From Streptomyces sp. NK08204 (GTDB lineage Bacteria > Actinomycetota > Actinomycetes > Streptomycetales > Streptomycetaceae): a stretch of 64,000 nucleotides of DNA. The stretch's first letter is position 1, and every line of letters begins with the position of its first letter. Positions 25,981-34,459 of the stretch are shown here, one piece after another. The stretch is from positions 62,001-126,000 of the forward strand of contig NZ_JAINVF010000008.1 in the NCBI RefSeq assembly GCF_020400585.1. The letters are read 5' to 3'. The translations under genes were made by a program, and so were the position numbers. Below the pieces are notes generated by a model. That model worked only from the letters and a program-made list of their open reading frames with translations, searched no databases and was not told where the DNA came from.

Positions 25981-28269
25981 ATGACCGAAGACCTCGTGCC
26001 GTCCCTCGGCCGCTGGCGGCTGTGGGAGCAGTTCGCCCTGCGCGGGCCCGGCTTCCCCGCCGACGGCGTACTGCGCCTCGCCCCGCCCGGACTCGCCGAG
26101 GCGGCCGACAAGTTCGCCCCCGGCGACACCCTCGACGGCGCCCGCTGGAGGGAGTTCACCCCGCTGTTCGCGGGCGCCGCCGTGGACACCGCCCACACCC
26201 TGCAGAACATCGCCCGCATACCCGCCTTCCGCGAGGCGGTCGCCTGGCAGAACCGGCCGGTGCTCGCCTCCGGGATCGCCCCGTTCCTGCGCTGGACCCC
26301 GAGCGCGGACAGCCGCAGCAGCATGCCGCGCCAGCGCGAGGAACTGGTCGCCCACTACTGGCAGCGGTTCTGCGTGAAGAACGACACCATCGGCTTCTTC
26401 GGCCCCGTCGGCTGGGGCCGCTGGGACCGGACCGTGCCGGGCGTCGCCGTCGACACCGGGTCCGGACTGATCGCCGACTCCACCGTCTACTGGGCGAGTT
26501 GGGGCATCGACGCACTCGCGAAAACCCTGGACGCCGACCCGGAGCTGCGCGAGTGGATCGCACCCCGGCGGGTGCCCTTCGTCGCACTGGACGGGAACCG
26601 GGTCCGGGTGCCCGGCCGGCGCCCGGTGGCCGTGTCCGCCGAGGCCGCCGCCGTACTCGCCCGCTGCGACGGCATCCGGCCGGCCCGGCGGATCGCCGCC
26701 GAGCTGCCCGGCCTCGACGTGCCGGCCGTCCTGGCCGACCTGGTCGCCCGCCGCTGGGTGGTGTGGCGCCTGGAGGTCCCCGCCGGCACCCACCCCGACC
26801 GCGACCTGCGCTCCTGGCTGGACTCCGTCGGCGCACCCGGGCCACGCCGGCGCGCACACGCGGCCCTCGACCGGCTGGAGCGGGGGCGCGCCCTGGTGGC
26901 GGCGGCCCGGGACGTGGACGAGCTGGTCACGGCCCTGTCCGGCCTGGAACGCGAGTTCACCGACCTGACCGCCACGCCCGCCGTACGGGAGAAGTCCGCG
27001 GCCACCGCCCCCTGCCGGGCCCTGGTGTACTCCGACACCCGCCGGGCCGCGACCGCCCGCCTCGGCCCGGCCGTCCTCGACGCGTTGCGCCCGCTGCGCC
27101 TCCTGATGGACAGCGCCGGGTGGCTCACCTCCCGGCTGGCCGCGACGGTGACGGCCGAGGCGCGCCGCGTGTACGACCGGCTCGCCGCCGAGGGACCGGT
27201 CGACCTGGCGTCGTTCTGGTTCGGCTGCCTGCCCGTGCTGCACGGCCCCGCCCGCGCCGAGGCCACCTCCCTGCAACGGGAGTTCGCCGAGCGCTGGCAG
27301 CGCGTCCTCGCCGTCGCCCCGGGCGCCCACCGGGTCTGCGTACGGCTCGCGGACATCGAGGACCGGGTCCGCGAGGAGTTCGGCACGGGCGGGGGCGGCT
27401 GGACGGCCGCACGCTATCTGAGCCCGGACCTGATGATCGCCGCCGACGGGGCCGAGGCAGTCGCTCGGGGCGCGTTCACCCTCGTCCTCGGCGAACTCCA
27501 CATCGCCGCCAACACGTTGGGCGCCTCCCTCTTCACCCACCAGCATCCCGACGTACGCGAACTGCACGCCCTCACCGACCGCGACCACCCCGGCCCGCGC
27601 CTGCTGCCCCTGATCCCCAAGGAACACCGCGCCCGCCTCTCCGCCCGCGTCCGCCACACCCTCGTACGCCCCCAGGACCACCAGGTCGCGCTGGCCGACT
27701 TCACGGCGGATCCCGCCCGGCCGCGCACCGTGCGCAGCGCCGACGCGCGGGTCGAGGAACGCGACGGCGATCTCGTCGTCGTCCTCCCGGACGGCTCGGC
27801 GTTCCCCGCGATCGACGTCTTCTCGCACGTCCTGACCACCCTGGCCATGGACCTGTGCCGATTCCTCCCGGAGGCGGAGCACTCGCCCCGGGTGACCGTC
27901 GACCGGCTCGTCGTCGCCCGGGAGACCTGGCGGGTGCCGGCGGCGGACGCCGCCTTCGCCGACGACAAGGACGAGGCCCGCCGGTTCGTCCGCGCCCGCC
28001 ACTGGCGCACCGGACTCGGTCTGCCCCGCTTCGTTTTCGTCGTCTCCCCGACCGAATCGCGGCCGTTCTACGTCGACTTCGACAGCCCCGTGTACGTCAC
28101 CATCCTCGCCAAGGCGCTGCGCCGGCTGGCCCGCAAGGACCCCGAGGGCACGGTGACGGTCACCGAGATGCTGCCGACGCCGGAGCAGGCCTGGCTGACC
28201 GACGACGAGGGCAGGCGCTACACCTCGGAGCTGCGATTCGTGGCCTTCGACACCGAGTCGGCGCCCTGA
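25981..28269 (+). CDS. LanB-like protein 2, glutamylation domain only (PEARL-like)
   Basis: 762 residues, collinear with 20869-23199 from the RWRLWEQFALRGPGF start to the PEQAWLTDDEGRRYTSELRF end. It also lacks the LanB elimination domain. RBS AAGGAG lies just before ATG 25981, 68 bp after the carrier stop. DNA blocks of 91 bp (26312-26402) and 57 bp near the 3' end are identical to the first copy, pointing to duplication with some homogenisation. Two such proteins could add two residues, or act as partners. The tRNA and acceptor cannot be read from the sequence. Confidence 0.88.
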   Translation: MTEDLVPSLGRWRLWEQFALRGPGFPADGVLRLAPPGLAEAADKFAPGDTLDGARWREFTPLFAGAAVDTAHTLQNIARIPAFREAVAWQNRPVLASGIAPFLRWTPSADSRSSMPRQREELVAHYWQRFCVKNDTIGFFGPVGWGRWDRTVPGVAVDTGSGLIADSTVYWASWGIDALAKTLDADPELREWIAPRRVPFVALDGNRVRVPGRRPVAVSAEAAAVLARCDGIRPARRIAAELPGLDVPAVLADLVARRWVVWRLEVPAGTHPDRDLRSWLDSVGAPGPRRRAHAALDRLERGRALVAAARDVDELVTALSGLEREFTDLTATPAVREKSAATAPCRALVYSDTRRAATARLGPAVLDALRPLRLLMDSAGWLTSRLAATVTAEARRVYDRLAAEGPVDLASFWFGCLPVLHGPARAEATSLQREFAERWQRVLAVAPGAHRVCVRLADIEDRVREEFGTGGGGWTAARYLSPDLMIAADGAEAVARGAFTLVLGELHIAANTLGASLFTHQHPDVRELHALTDRDHPGPRLLPLIPKEHRARLSARVRHTLVRPQDHQVALADFTADPARPRTVRSADARVEERDGDLVVVLPDGSAFPAIDVFSHVLTTLAMDLCRFLPEAEHSPRVTVDRLVVARETWRVPAADAAFADDKDEARRFVRARHWRTGLGLPRFVFVVSPTESRPFYVDFDSPVYVTILAKALRRLARKDPEGTVTVTEMLPTPEQAWLTDDEGRRYTSELRFVAFDTESAP

Positions 28270-28382
28270 CCTCTCGGGGGCGGCCCGGACCAGGGTGAGC
28301 GGGTGGTCGTGGAACAGGGCGTGCTCCTGCCCGGCCTCGCCCACGTGGTGGGGCGGCCCGTCCGAACCGGCCGCCGGTGACA

Positions 28383-28417
28383 CGGGTGGGTCCGGAAAGC
28401 ACTTCCGGACCCACCCG
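28383..28417 (+). terminator. Strong terminator closing the biosynthetic operon
   Basis: CGGGTGGGTCCGGAA, loop AGCAC, TTCCGGACCCACCCG: a perfect 15-bp stem 114 bp past the second LanB-like gene. It marks the likely right edge of the cluster. Confidence 0.8.
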
Positions 28418-28484
28418 GTCCGTCACCACGGCCTCGCCCGACCGGACGACCGGTGTGGTGCCCGGGGCCGGTTACTCTGAGTGG

Positions 28485-28841
28485 ATGCTTGAGAATCTTC
28501 CTCCCTGTCCGAAATGCTCCTGCGAGTACACCTACGAGATGAACGCCCTGGTGGTATGCCCCGAGTGCGGCCACGAATGGGTGCCGGCCGAGGGTGCCGG
28601 CGAGGGCGCCGCGCCCGCTGAGCGGATCGTCAAGGACTCGGTCGGCAATGTGCTGAGCGACGGCGACACCGTGGTGGTGGTCAAGGCGCTCAAGGTGAAG
28701 GGCAGCCCCTCGGGGATCAAGGCCGGCACCAAGGTCCGCAACATCCGGCTCGTCGACGGGACCGACGGCCACGACATCGACTGCAGGATCGAGGGCTTCG
28801 GGGCCATGCAGCTGAAGTCCAGCGTGGTCAAGAAGGCCTGA
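28485..28841 (+). CDS. YjdM/PhnA-type zinc-ribbon protein
   Basis: 118 residues. An N-terminal zinc ribbon ([21 protein letters not shown]) is followed by an SH3-like domain ([25 protein letters not shown]). This is the YjdM/PhnA family, linked by name to alkylphosphonate use but of unclear function. Single gene just outside the cluster terminator; a housekeeping neighbour. Confidence 0.9.
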   Translation: MLENLPPCPKCSCEYTYEMNALVVCPECGHEWVPAEGAGEGAAPAERIVKDSVGNVLSDGDTVVVVKALKVKGSPSGIKAGTKVRNIRLVDGTDGHDIDCRIEGFGAMQLKSSVVKKA

Positions 28842-28897
28842 TCCGCCGCACCGGACCCGGGGGCTTCGCGCGGAGGCGGGGGTCGGCTGATGCGGAG

Positions 28898-28913
28898 TTG
28901 CAAAATTTCGCAA
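28898..28913. promoter_or_regulatory. Probable ArsR operator upstream of ArsR 1
   Basis: TTGCAAAATTTCGCAA, 7 of 8 arm positions pair, in a locally AT-rich stretch about 120 bp before the ArsR 1 start. Likely covers the promoter of the arsR-sulP-ATPase operon. Confidence 0.55.
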
Positions 28914-29032
28914 TTGGTTAGATGCTTTGTTTGCTGCGTTCGCAGGTAGCCGCGGACGCAGCCCTCCGCGTCCGCCCCGGGGCTGAGGCGCTGTGTGGCG
29001 CTGCACGTCCCGGGAAAGAAGGGCCTGTCCCC

Positions 29033-29374
29033 GTGTCCGTTCCGCTGTACCAGGCCAAGGCCGAGTTCTTCCGGATGCTGGGACACCCGGTGCGCATCCG
29101 GGTGCTGGAGCTGCTCCAGGACGGGCCGAGCCCGGTCCGGGACCTGCTGGCCGCCATCGAGGTGGAGCCGTCCAGCCTGTCGCAGCAGCTCGCGGTGCTG
29201 CGCCGCTCCGGGATCGTCACCTCCGAGCGGGACGGCTCGACCGTCGTGTACGAGCTGGCCGGCGGGGATGTCGCGGACCTGATGAAGGCCGCGCGGCGCA
29301 TCCTCACCGAGATGCTGGCGGGCCGCACCGAGCTACTGGCCGAGCTGCGGGAATCCGAGGTGACCGCACGATGA
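29033..29374 (+). CDS. ArsR-family regulator 1
   Basis: 113 residues from GTG 29033 (VSVPLYQAKAEFFRMLGHPV), behind AAGAAGGG. Winged HTH with LSQQLAVLRRSGIVTSERDG. No Cys pair for metal sensing is visible, so the signal is unknown. The stop overlaps the SulP start (ATGA). Highly similar to ArsR 2 at 31675-32025, as if duplicated around the transporter. Confidence 0.9.
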   Translation: MSVPLYQAKAEFFRMLGHPVRIRVLELLQDGPSPVRDLLAAIEVEPSSLSQQLAVLRRSGIVTSERDGSTVVYELAGGDVADLMKAARRILTEMLAGRTELLAELRESEVTAR

Positions 29375-31125
29375 CGACGACCCTGGCCGCCGTGCGGGAC
29401 CGGATCACCGCGCTGCTGCCCAACAGCGGCGATCTCGCGGACATCCGCCGCGACCCGCGGCGCGATCTGCTCGCCGGACTGACCGTCGCGATCGTCGCGC
29501 TGCCCCTCGCACTCGGCTTCGGCATCTCCTCCGGGCTCGGCGCCGAGGCCGGCCTGGCCACCGCCGTCGTCGCAGGCGCGCTCGCCGCCGTGTTCGGCGG
29601 CTCGAACCTCCAGGTCTCCGGCCCCACCGGGGCGATGACCGTCGTCCTGGTCCCGATCGTCGGCAAGTACGGACCCACCGGTGTTCTCACCGTCGGGCTC
29701 ATGGCGGGCCTCATGCTCGTCGCCCTGGCCGTGCTGCGTGCCGGGAAGTACATGCGGTACGTGCCCGCACCGGTGGTGGAGGGCTTCACCCTCGGCATCG
29801 CCTGTGTGATCGGGCTCCAGCAGATCCCCAACGCACTGGGGGTGCCCAAACCCGAGGGCGACCGGGTGCTGGTGGTGACCCGGCGCGCGTTCGAGGAGTT
29901 CGCCGCGGCCCCGAACTGGACCGCCGTCGGCCTCGCGGTCGCGGTCGCCGCGGTCATGCTGGCCGGGGCGCGGTGGCGGCCGGCGATCCCGTTCTCCATC
30001 GTCGCCGTCATCGGCGCGACGGTCGTGGCGCAGGTCGCGGGCCTGGACGCGGCGAAGCCGATCGGCGCCCTGCCGGCCGGTCTGCCCGCCCCCTCGCTGT
30101 CCTTCCTCGACCTCGGCTCGTTCGGCTCGCTGCTGGCCCCCGCCGTCGCCGTCGCCGCGCTGGCGGCCCTGGAGTCGCTGCTGTCGGCGTCGGTCGCCGA
30201 CGGCATGACGGTGGGCCGGCGGCACGACCCCGACCGCGAGCTGTTCGGGCAGGGTCTCGCCAACATCGCCGCCCCGCTGTTCGGCGGGGTCCCCGCGACC
30301 GGTGCCATCGCCCGCACCGCCGTAAACGTCCGCACCGGCGCGGGCTCCCGGCTGGCCGCCCTGACCCATGCCGCGGCGCTCGCCGTGATCGTGTTCGCGG
30401 CGGCGCCCCTGGTCTCGAGGATTCCGCTCGCCGCCCTCGCCGGTGTCCTGCTGGCCACCGCGATACGCATGGTCGAGGTCGGCTCGCTCAGGGCGATGGC
30501 CAGGGCCACCCGCTCCGACGCGGTCGTCCTCGTCCTCACCGCCGCCGCCACGCTCGCCCTCGACCTCGTCTACGCCGTCCTCATCGGCCTGGTCGCCGCG
30601 GGTGCGCTCGCGCTGCGTGCCGTCGCCCGACAGGCCCGCCTCGACCAGGTGCCGCTCGACCGCGGCGACCACACCGCCGAGGAGCACCGGCTGCTGGCGG
30701 AGCACATCGTCGCCTACCGCATCGACGGCCCGCTGTTCTTCGCCGCCGCCCACCGCTTCCTGCTGGAGCTGACCGAGGTCGCCGACGTGCGGGTGGTCAT
30801 CCTGCGCATGTCGCGGGTGTCGACCATGGACGCCACCGGTGCCCTCGTCCTCAAGGACGCGGTGGAGAAGCTGAACCGGCGCGGCATCCTCGTCCTGGCC
30901 TCCGGGATACGCCCCGAGCAGCGCCAGGTCCTGGACTCCGTGGGCGCCCTGGATCTGCTGTGCCACAAGGGCCGGGAGTACGCCGCCACCCCCGAGGCGA
31001 TCCGGGCCGCCCGGGACCACCTGGAGAACGCCGGAGTGCTGCCCGTCCAGCCGGCCGCAAGCCGCAGCGAGGAACCCGCCCGGCCCCTGGAGCCCGGCCG
31101 CCCGGTCCGCCCGGAGGTGCGATGA
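29371..31125 (+). CDS. SulP-family anion transporter with STAS domain
   Basis: 584 residues. Residues ~30-420 are the SulP membrane domain (LLAGLTVAIVALPLALGFGI, SNLQVSGPTGAMTVVLVP) and ~440-550 a cytoplasmic STAS domain (VVILRMSRVSTMDATGA). SulP proteins carry sulfate, bicarbonate or other anions; the substrate is not readable. The tail is Pro/Glu/Arg-rich. Coupled at both ends: overlaps with ArsR 1 and with the ATPase gene. STAS plus an anti-sigma-like ATPase next door suggests regulation by phosphorylation. Confidence 0.93.
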   Translation: MTTTLAAVRDRITALLPNSGDLADIRRDPRRDLLAGLTVAIVALPLALGFGISSGLGAEAGLATAVVAGALAAVFGGSNLQVSGPTGAMTVVLVPIVGKYGPTGVLTVGLMAGLMLVALAVLRAGKYMRYVPAPVVEGFTLGIACVIGLQQIPNALGVPKPEGDRVLVVTRRAFEEFAAAPNWTAVGLAVAVAAVMLAGARWRPAIPFSIVAVIGATVVAQVAGLDAAKPIGALPAGLPAPSLSFLDLGSFGSLLAPAVAVAALAALESLLSASVADGMTVGRRHDPDRELFGQGLANIAAPLFGGVPATGAIARTAVNVRTGAGSRLAALTHAAALAVIVFAAAPLVSRIPLAALAGVLLATAIRMVEVGSLRAMARATRSDAVVLVLTAAATLALDLVYAVLIGLVAAGALALRAVARQARLDQVPLDRGDHTAEEHRLLAEHIVAYRIDGPLFFAAAHRFLLELTEVADVRVVILRMSRVSTMDATGALVLKDAVEKLNRRGILVLASGIRPEQRQVLDSVGALDLLCHKGREYAATPEAIRAARDHLENAGVLPVQPAASRSEEPARPLEPGRPVRPEVR

Positions 31126-31547
31126 CCACCCCGCCGTGCACCCTGCCCCGCCGGCACGTGCTCACCCTGCCCACCGAGCCGGCCGCCGTCGGCCTCGCCC
31201 GCGAGACGGCCGAGCAGGCGTGGGCCGAGTGGGGTATCGGCCCGAGCCGTCCCGCGCTGGGCCCGGCACTGCTGATCCTCAGCGAGCTGGTGACCAACAG
31301 CGTCCGCCACGCCGCGGCGCTCTCCCCGCAGGTCACGGTGGTCTACGCGGCGGGCGCCGACTGCCTGGCCTTCGCCGTCCACGACCGCCACCCCCACCTG
31401 CCCCTGCTGCACGCGGCGGTCACCGGCTCCGGATCCGGCGGACTGGCCACCGTCATGGAACTCACCCTCGGCCTCGGCGGCACCGCGGTGGTACGCCCGG
31501 ACGCGGACGGCGGCGGCAAGAGCATCTGGATCACCCTGCCGCTCTGA
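31122..31547 (+). CDS. HATPase (anti-sigma-factor-like) protein
   Basis: 141 residues with a GHKL ATP-binding fold: N-box LLILSELVTNSVRHA and G-box-like GSGSGGLATVM. This is the RsbW/SpoIIAB-like Ser/Thr kinase group, common in Streptomyces. ATG overlaps the SulP stop. An anti-sigma kinase usually pairs with a STAS antagonist; here the nearest STAS is the SulP tail. Confidence 0.9.
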   Translation: MTTPPCTLPRRHVLTLPTEPAAVGLARETAEQAWAEWGIGPSRPALGPALLILSELVTNSVRHAAALSPQVTVVYAAGADCLAFAVHDRHPHLPLLHAAVTGSGSGGLATVMELTLGLGGTAVVRPDADGGGKSIWITLPL

Positions 31548-31637
31548 CCCACCCGACCGGTCGTCCCCAGCCTCACCAGCGAGGACCTCGCCCCAGCGGG
31601 GGCCGGGTGCGTCACCATTGCTAACCTCGGCAGTTCG

Positions 31638-31649
31638 GTACGGCCGTAC
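31638..31649. promoter_or_regulatory. Palindrome upstream of ArsR 2
   Basis: GTACGGCCGTAC, a perfect 12-bp palindrome 25 bp before the ArsR 2 start. Candidate autoregulatory operator; unlike the AT-rich site of ArsR 1. Confidence 0.4.
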
Positions 31650-31674
31650 GGGGTACCGGGAAAGGGACGGCACG

Positions 31675-32025
31675 ATGAGCGCACCGCTCTACCAGTTGAA
31701 GGCCGAGTTCTTCAAGACACTCGGCCATCCCGCGCGTATTCGGGTCCTGGAACTGCTGAGCGAGCGCGAGCACGCGGTTGCCGAGATGCTGCCCGAGGTG
31801 GGCATCGAGCCCGCCCACCTCTCCCAGCAGCTGGCCGTGCTGCGCCGGGCCAACCTGGTGAAGACCCGCAAGGAGGGCTCGAACGTCTACTACTCGCTGA
31901 CCAGCCCGCACGTGGCCGAGCTGCTCCGCGTGGCCCGCACCATCCTGTCCGGCGTCCTGACCGGCCAGGCCGAACTCCTCGCCGACCTGCAGGCCGCCCA
32001 GTCGGAGCCGAAGCGGCCGTCGTGA
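31675..32025 (+). CDS. ArsR-family regulator 2
   Basis: 116 residues. MSAPLYQLKAEFFKTLGHPA and LSQQLAVLRRANLVKTRKEG make it a close paralogue of ArsR 1. It has its own 127-bp upstream region. Together the two may set the sulP operon response to one or two signals. Convergent with the TetR gene. Confidence 0.9.
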   Translation: MSAPLYQLKAEFFKTLGHPARIRVLELLSEREHAVAEMLPEVGIEPAHLSQQLAVLRRANLVKTRKEGSNVYYSLTSPHVAELLRVARTILSGVLTGQAELLADLQAAQSEPKRPS

Positions 32026-32031
32026 CGGCCG
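32014..32031. terminator. Hairpin between convergent ArsR 2 and TetR genes
   Basis: CGGCCGTC-GT-GACGGCCG, 8-bp stem, overlapping the ArsR 2 stop. Only 7 bp separate the two genes, so it could serve both. Confidence 0.45.
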
Positions 32032-32032
32032 G

Positions 32033-32698
32033 TCAGCGCCCGTCCGGGCGCGGCGTGTAGTGCCTCAAGAACATGTCGACCCCGCTCGCGATCAGACGGT
32101 CGGTCAGGCCGTCGTCGATCGTGGTGCCGTAGGCGCCGAAGACGAGGTGCGGATAGAGCAGGAGCGCGTACAGCTGCAGGATCGCCACCTCGATGTCGGG
32201 GACGTCGAGCCGGCCTTCGTCCACCAGGTGCTGCAGGGCACCGGCGACGACGGGGTGATGGCGTTCCGGTCCGGCGTCCTGCCAGACGGAGCCGAGTTCG
32301 GGGAACCGGTGCAGTTCCCGGGCGACGACGTTGCGCAGGTTGAGGACGTCGGGGTTGGCGCGGATGGCGTGCACCCAGGCGCGGGCCGTCGCGGTGAACG
32401 CCTCACGCAGGTCGTCGGCGTGGGTGAGGTGCTCGATCGCCTGCTCCAGGCTGTCGCCGAGCGGGCCGTCGAGTGAGTCCTTGACGGCCCCGATGAACAG
32501 GGCTTCCTTGCTCCCGAAGTGGTTGTAGACGGTCACCTTCGACACGCCCGCGGCCGTGGCGACCGCGTCCACGCTCACCTCGAAGCCCTCACGCAGGAAC
32601 AGCTCCCGGGCGGCTTCGACGATGGCGCGACGCTTGGCCTCGGCGCGCGGGCCGGTGGGGGGCTGCTTGGCGGGCGGCACGGCGTTCGAGGAGGTCAT
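32033..32698 (-). CDS. TetR-family regulator
   Basis: 221 residues. N-terminal HTH: AIVEAARELFLREGFEVSVD, AAGVSKVTVYNHFGSKEALF. The C-terminal ligand domain resembles the AefR-like group. Divergent from an MFS exporter across 127 bp with a clear palindrome, the classic layout of a drug-responsive repressor and its pump. Confidence 0.93.
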   Translation of the reverse strand: MTSSNAVPPAKQPPTGPRAEAKRRAIVEAARELFLREGFEVSVDAVATAAGVSKVTVYNHFGSKEALFIGAVKDSLDGPLGDSLEQAIEHLTHADDLREAFTATARAWVHAIRANPDVLNLRNVVARELHRFPELGSVWQDAGPERHHPVVAGALQHLVDEGRLDVPDIEVAILQLYALLLYPHLVFGAYGTTIDDGLTDRLIASGVDMFLRHYTPRPDGR

Positions 32699-32720
32699 GG
32701 GTGCAGTCTACCCAGGGATC

Positions 32721-32741
32721 TGAACTGAACGGTTGAGTTCA
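32721..32741. promoter_or_regulatory. TetR operator
   Basis: TGAACTGAAC, one G, GTTGAGTTCA: 9 of 10 arm positions pair. It lies 22 bp before the TetR start and 84 bp before the MFS start; a further GAACTG...CAGTTC pair follows at 32745-32763. Confidence 0.7.
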
Positions 32742-32825
32742 CATGAACTGGCCCGTACAGTTCACTTCGCCTGTCGGGCCGGTCCGGTCCCGTCGGGGCC
32801 GTCCTGCTTCTCGGAGGAGTCGTTC

Positions 32826-34253
32826 ATGAGCCACGCCCACCGCACCATCCATGCGCCACCCCCGTCCGCCCCGCCCCTGCCGCGCCGCTGGACGATGCTG
32901 GCGGTGCTCTGCCTGACCCAGTTCATGCTCGTACTGGACGTCACGGTCGTGAACGTCGCCCTGCCGGACATGGCGGCCGACCTGCACCTCGGCCGCGAAG
33001 CGCTCACCTGGGTCGTCACCTCCTACACCCTGTGCTTCGGCGGGCTGATGCTGCTCGGGGGCCGTCTCGCCGACGCGCTGGGCGCCCACCGCACGGTGCT
33101 CGCCGGTCTGGCAGTCTTCACCGGCGCCTCGCTGGTCACCGGGCTCTCCCAGGACGCGCCCCTGCTGCTGACCGGGCGGGTCTTCCAGGGCGTCGGGGCC
33201 GCACTGCTGTCCCCGGCCGCGCTGTCGATCGTCACGACCAGCTTCCACGGCGCCGAGCGCAACAAGGCCCTCGGCACGTGGGCCGCGCTCGGCGGCACCG
33301 GCTCGGCCGCGGGCGTCCTGCTCGGCGGCGCGCTCACGGCCGGCCCCGGATGGCAGTGGGTGTTCTACCTCAACGTGCCCGTCGGCGTCCTCGCGCTCGC
33401 GGTCCTGCCCGGCCTGCTGCCACGCAACGCCCCGCGGCCCGCGCGGCTCGACCTGCCCGGCGCGGTCCTGGTCACCGCGGGCACCGGCGCGCTGATCTAC
33501 GGCCTGGTGCAGGCGGGCGACGCGGGCTGGGCAAGCGCCGGCGCCGCCGTGCCGCTGCTCGGCGCCCTCGCGCTGTACGGCGCGTTCGCCGCCGTCGAGC
33601 GCGCGAGCCGGGCCCCGCTGATGGACCTTCGGATGCTCACCCGGCGCCCGGTGGTGGCCGGCGCCTTCCTGATGCTCGTCGCCACCGCGCTGCTGATCGG
33701 ATATTTCTTCCTCGGCTCGGTCTATCTCCAGCACCTGCGCGGCTACAGCCCGCTGCGTACCGGCCTGTTCTTCCTGCCGGTCGCCGTGGGGACGGGGCTC
33801 GGCGCCCACCTCGGATCCCGGTTCGTGGGCCGGATCGGCAGCCGGGTCACGGCGGTCGCCGGGCTGGTGATCGCCGCTGCCGGAACGGTGCCGCTCGCCC
33901 GGCTGACGAGCGAGAGCAGCGTGCCCGCACGCCTGCTGCCCGGCCTGGTCGTCGCCTCGCTCGGCGTCGGCGCGGTGTTCGTCACCGCCACCACCACCGC
34001 GCTCGCCCTGGTCGCCCCGGAGGAGGCCGGACTCGCGTCCGGTGTCGTCAACACCTTCCACGAGGTGGGCGGGTCGGTCGGCGTCGCCGTACTGTCCACG
34101 ATCGCCGCCTCCGGGATCGAGCACGGTGCTGTCGGCGGCTTCCGGGACGCGTTCACCGCGAGCGCGGCCGTCGCCGCGGCCGGCGCCCTGGCCGGCCTGG
34201 TCCTCGTACCGCACCGCAGGCCGCAGGCGACCGGCGGTCCGCACGTGCACTGA
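32826..34253 (+). CDS. MFS drug exporter, DHA2 (14-TM) family
   Basis: 475 residues from ATG 32826 behind GGAGGAG. DHA2 signatures: LDVTVVNVALPDM in helix 1 and GGRLADALGAHRTVLAGL after helix 2; about 14 hydrophobic segments. Presumed multidrug or metabolite efflux under the divergent TetR. Confidence 0.93.
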   Translation: MSHAHRTIHAPPPSAPPLPRRWTMLAVLCLTQFMLVLDVTVVNVALPDMAADLHLGREALTWVVTSYTLCFGGLMLLGGRLADALGAHRTVLAGLAVFTGASLVTGLSQDAPLLLTGRVFQGVGAALLSPAALSIVTTSFHGAERNKALGTWAALGGTGSAAGVLLGGALTAGPGWQWVFYLNVPVGVLALAVLPGLLPRNAPRPARLDLPGAVLVTAGTGALIYGLVQAGDAGWASAGAAVPLLGALALYGAFAAVERASRAPLMDLRMLTRRPVVAGAFLMLVATALLIGYFFLGSVYLQHLRGYSPLRTGLFFLPVAVGTGLGAHLGSRFVGRIGSRVTAVAGLVIAAAGTVPLARLTSESSVPARLLPGLVVASLGVGAVFVTATTTALALVAPEEAGLASGVVNTFHEVGGSVGVAVLSTIAASGIEHGAVGGFRDAFTASAAVAAAGALAGLVLVPHRRPQATGGPHVH

Positions 34254-34459
34254 CGCGCGGGCGCGCCGTTGCGGACGGTGCGGCACTTGCAGGAATCGCG
34301 CGGTGCACAACGGCTGCCCGCCGCCCGGACAGCGGCCGAGGTCCGGCAGGAGAGGGGCCGGGGCCAGTGGCCACCGCTTGGTGAGGAACGGCCCCGGACG
34401 GCGGAAGATGAGTACGACGACTCAGGCGCCGCCCCCGGGAGCTGCTGAAGGGTGAGGGC

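Noticed and set aside
25897..28383. Long minus-strand frame opposite the second LanB-like gene
   Set aside because: Antisense shadow caused by high GC; the plus-strand LanB motifs are unmistakable.
28295..28480. Possible small Cys-containing peptide after the second LanB-like gene
   Set aside because: No ribosome site, and it runs through the terminator hairpin.
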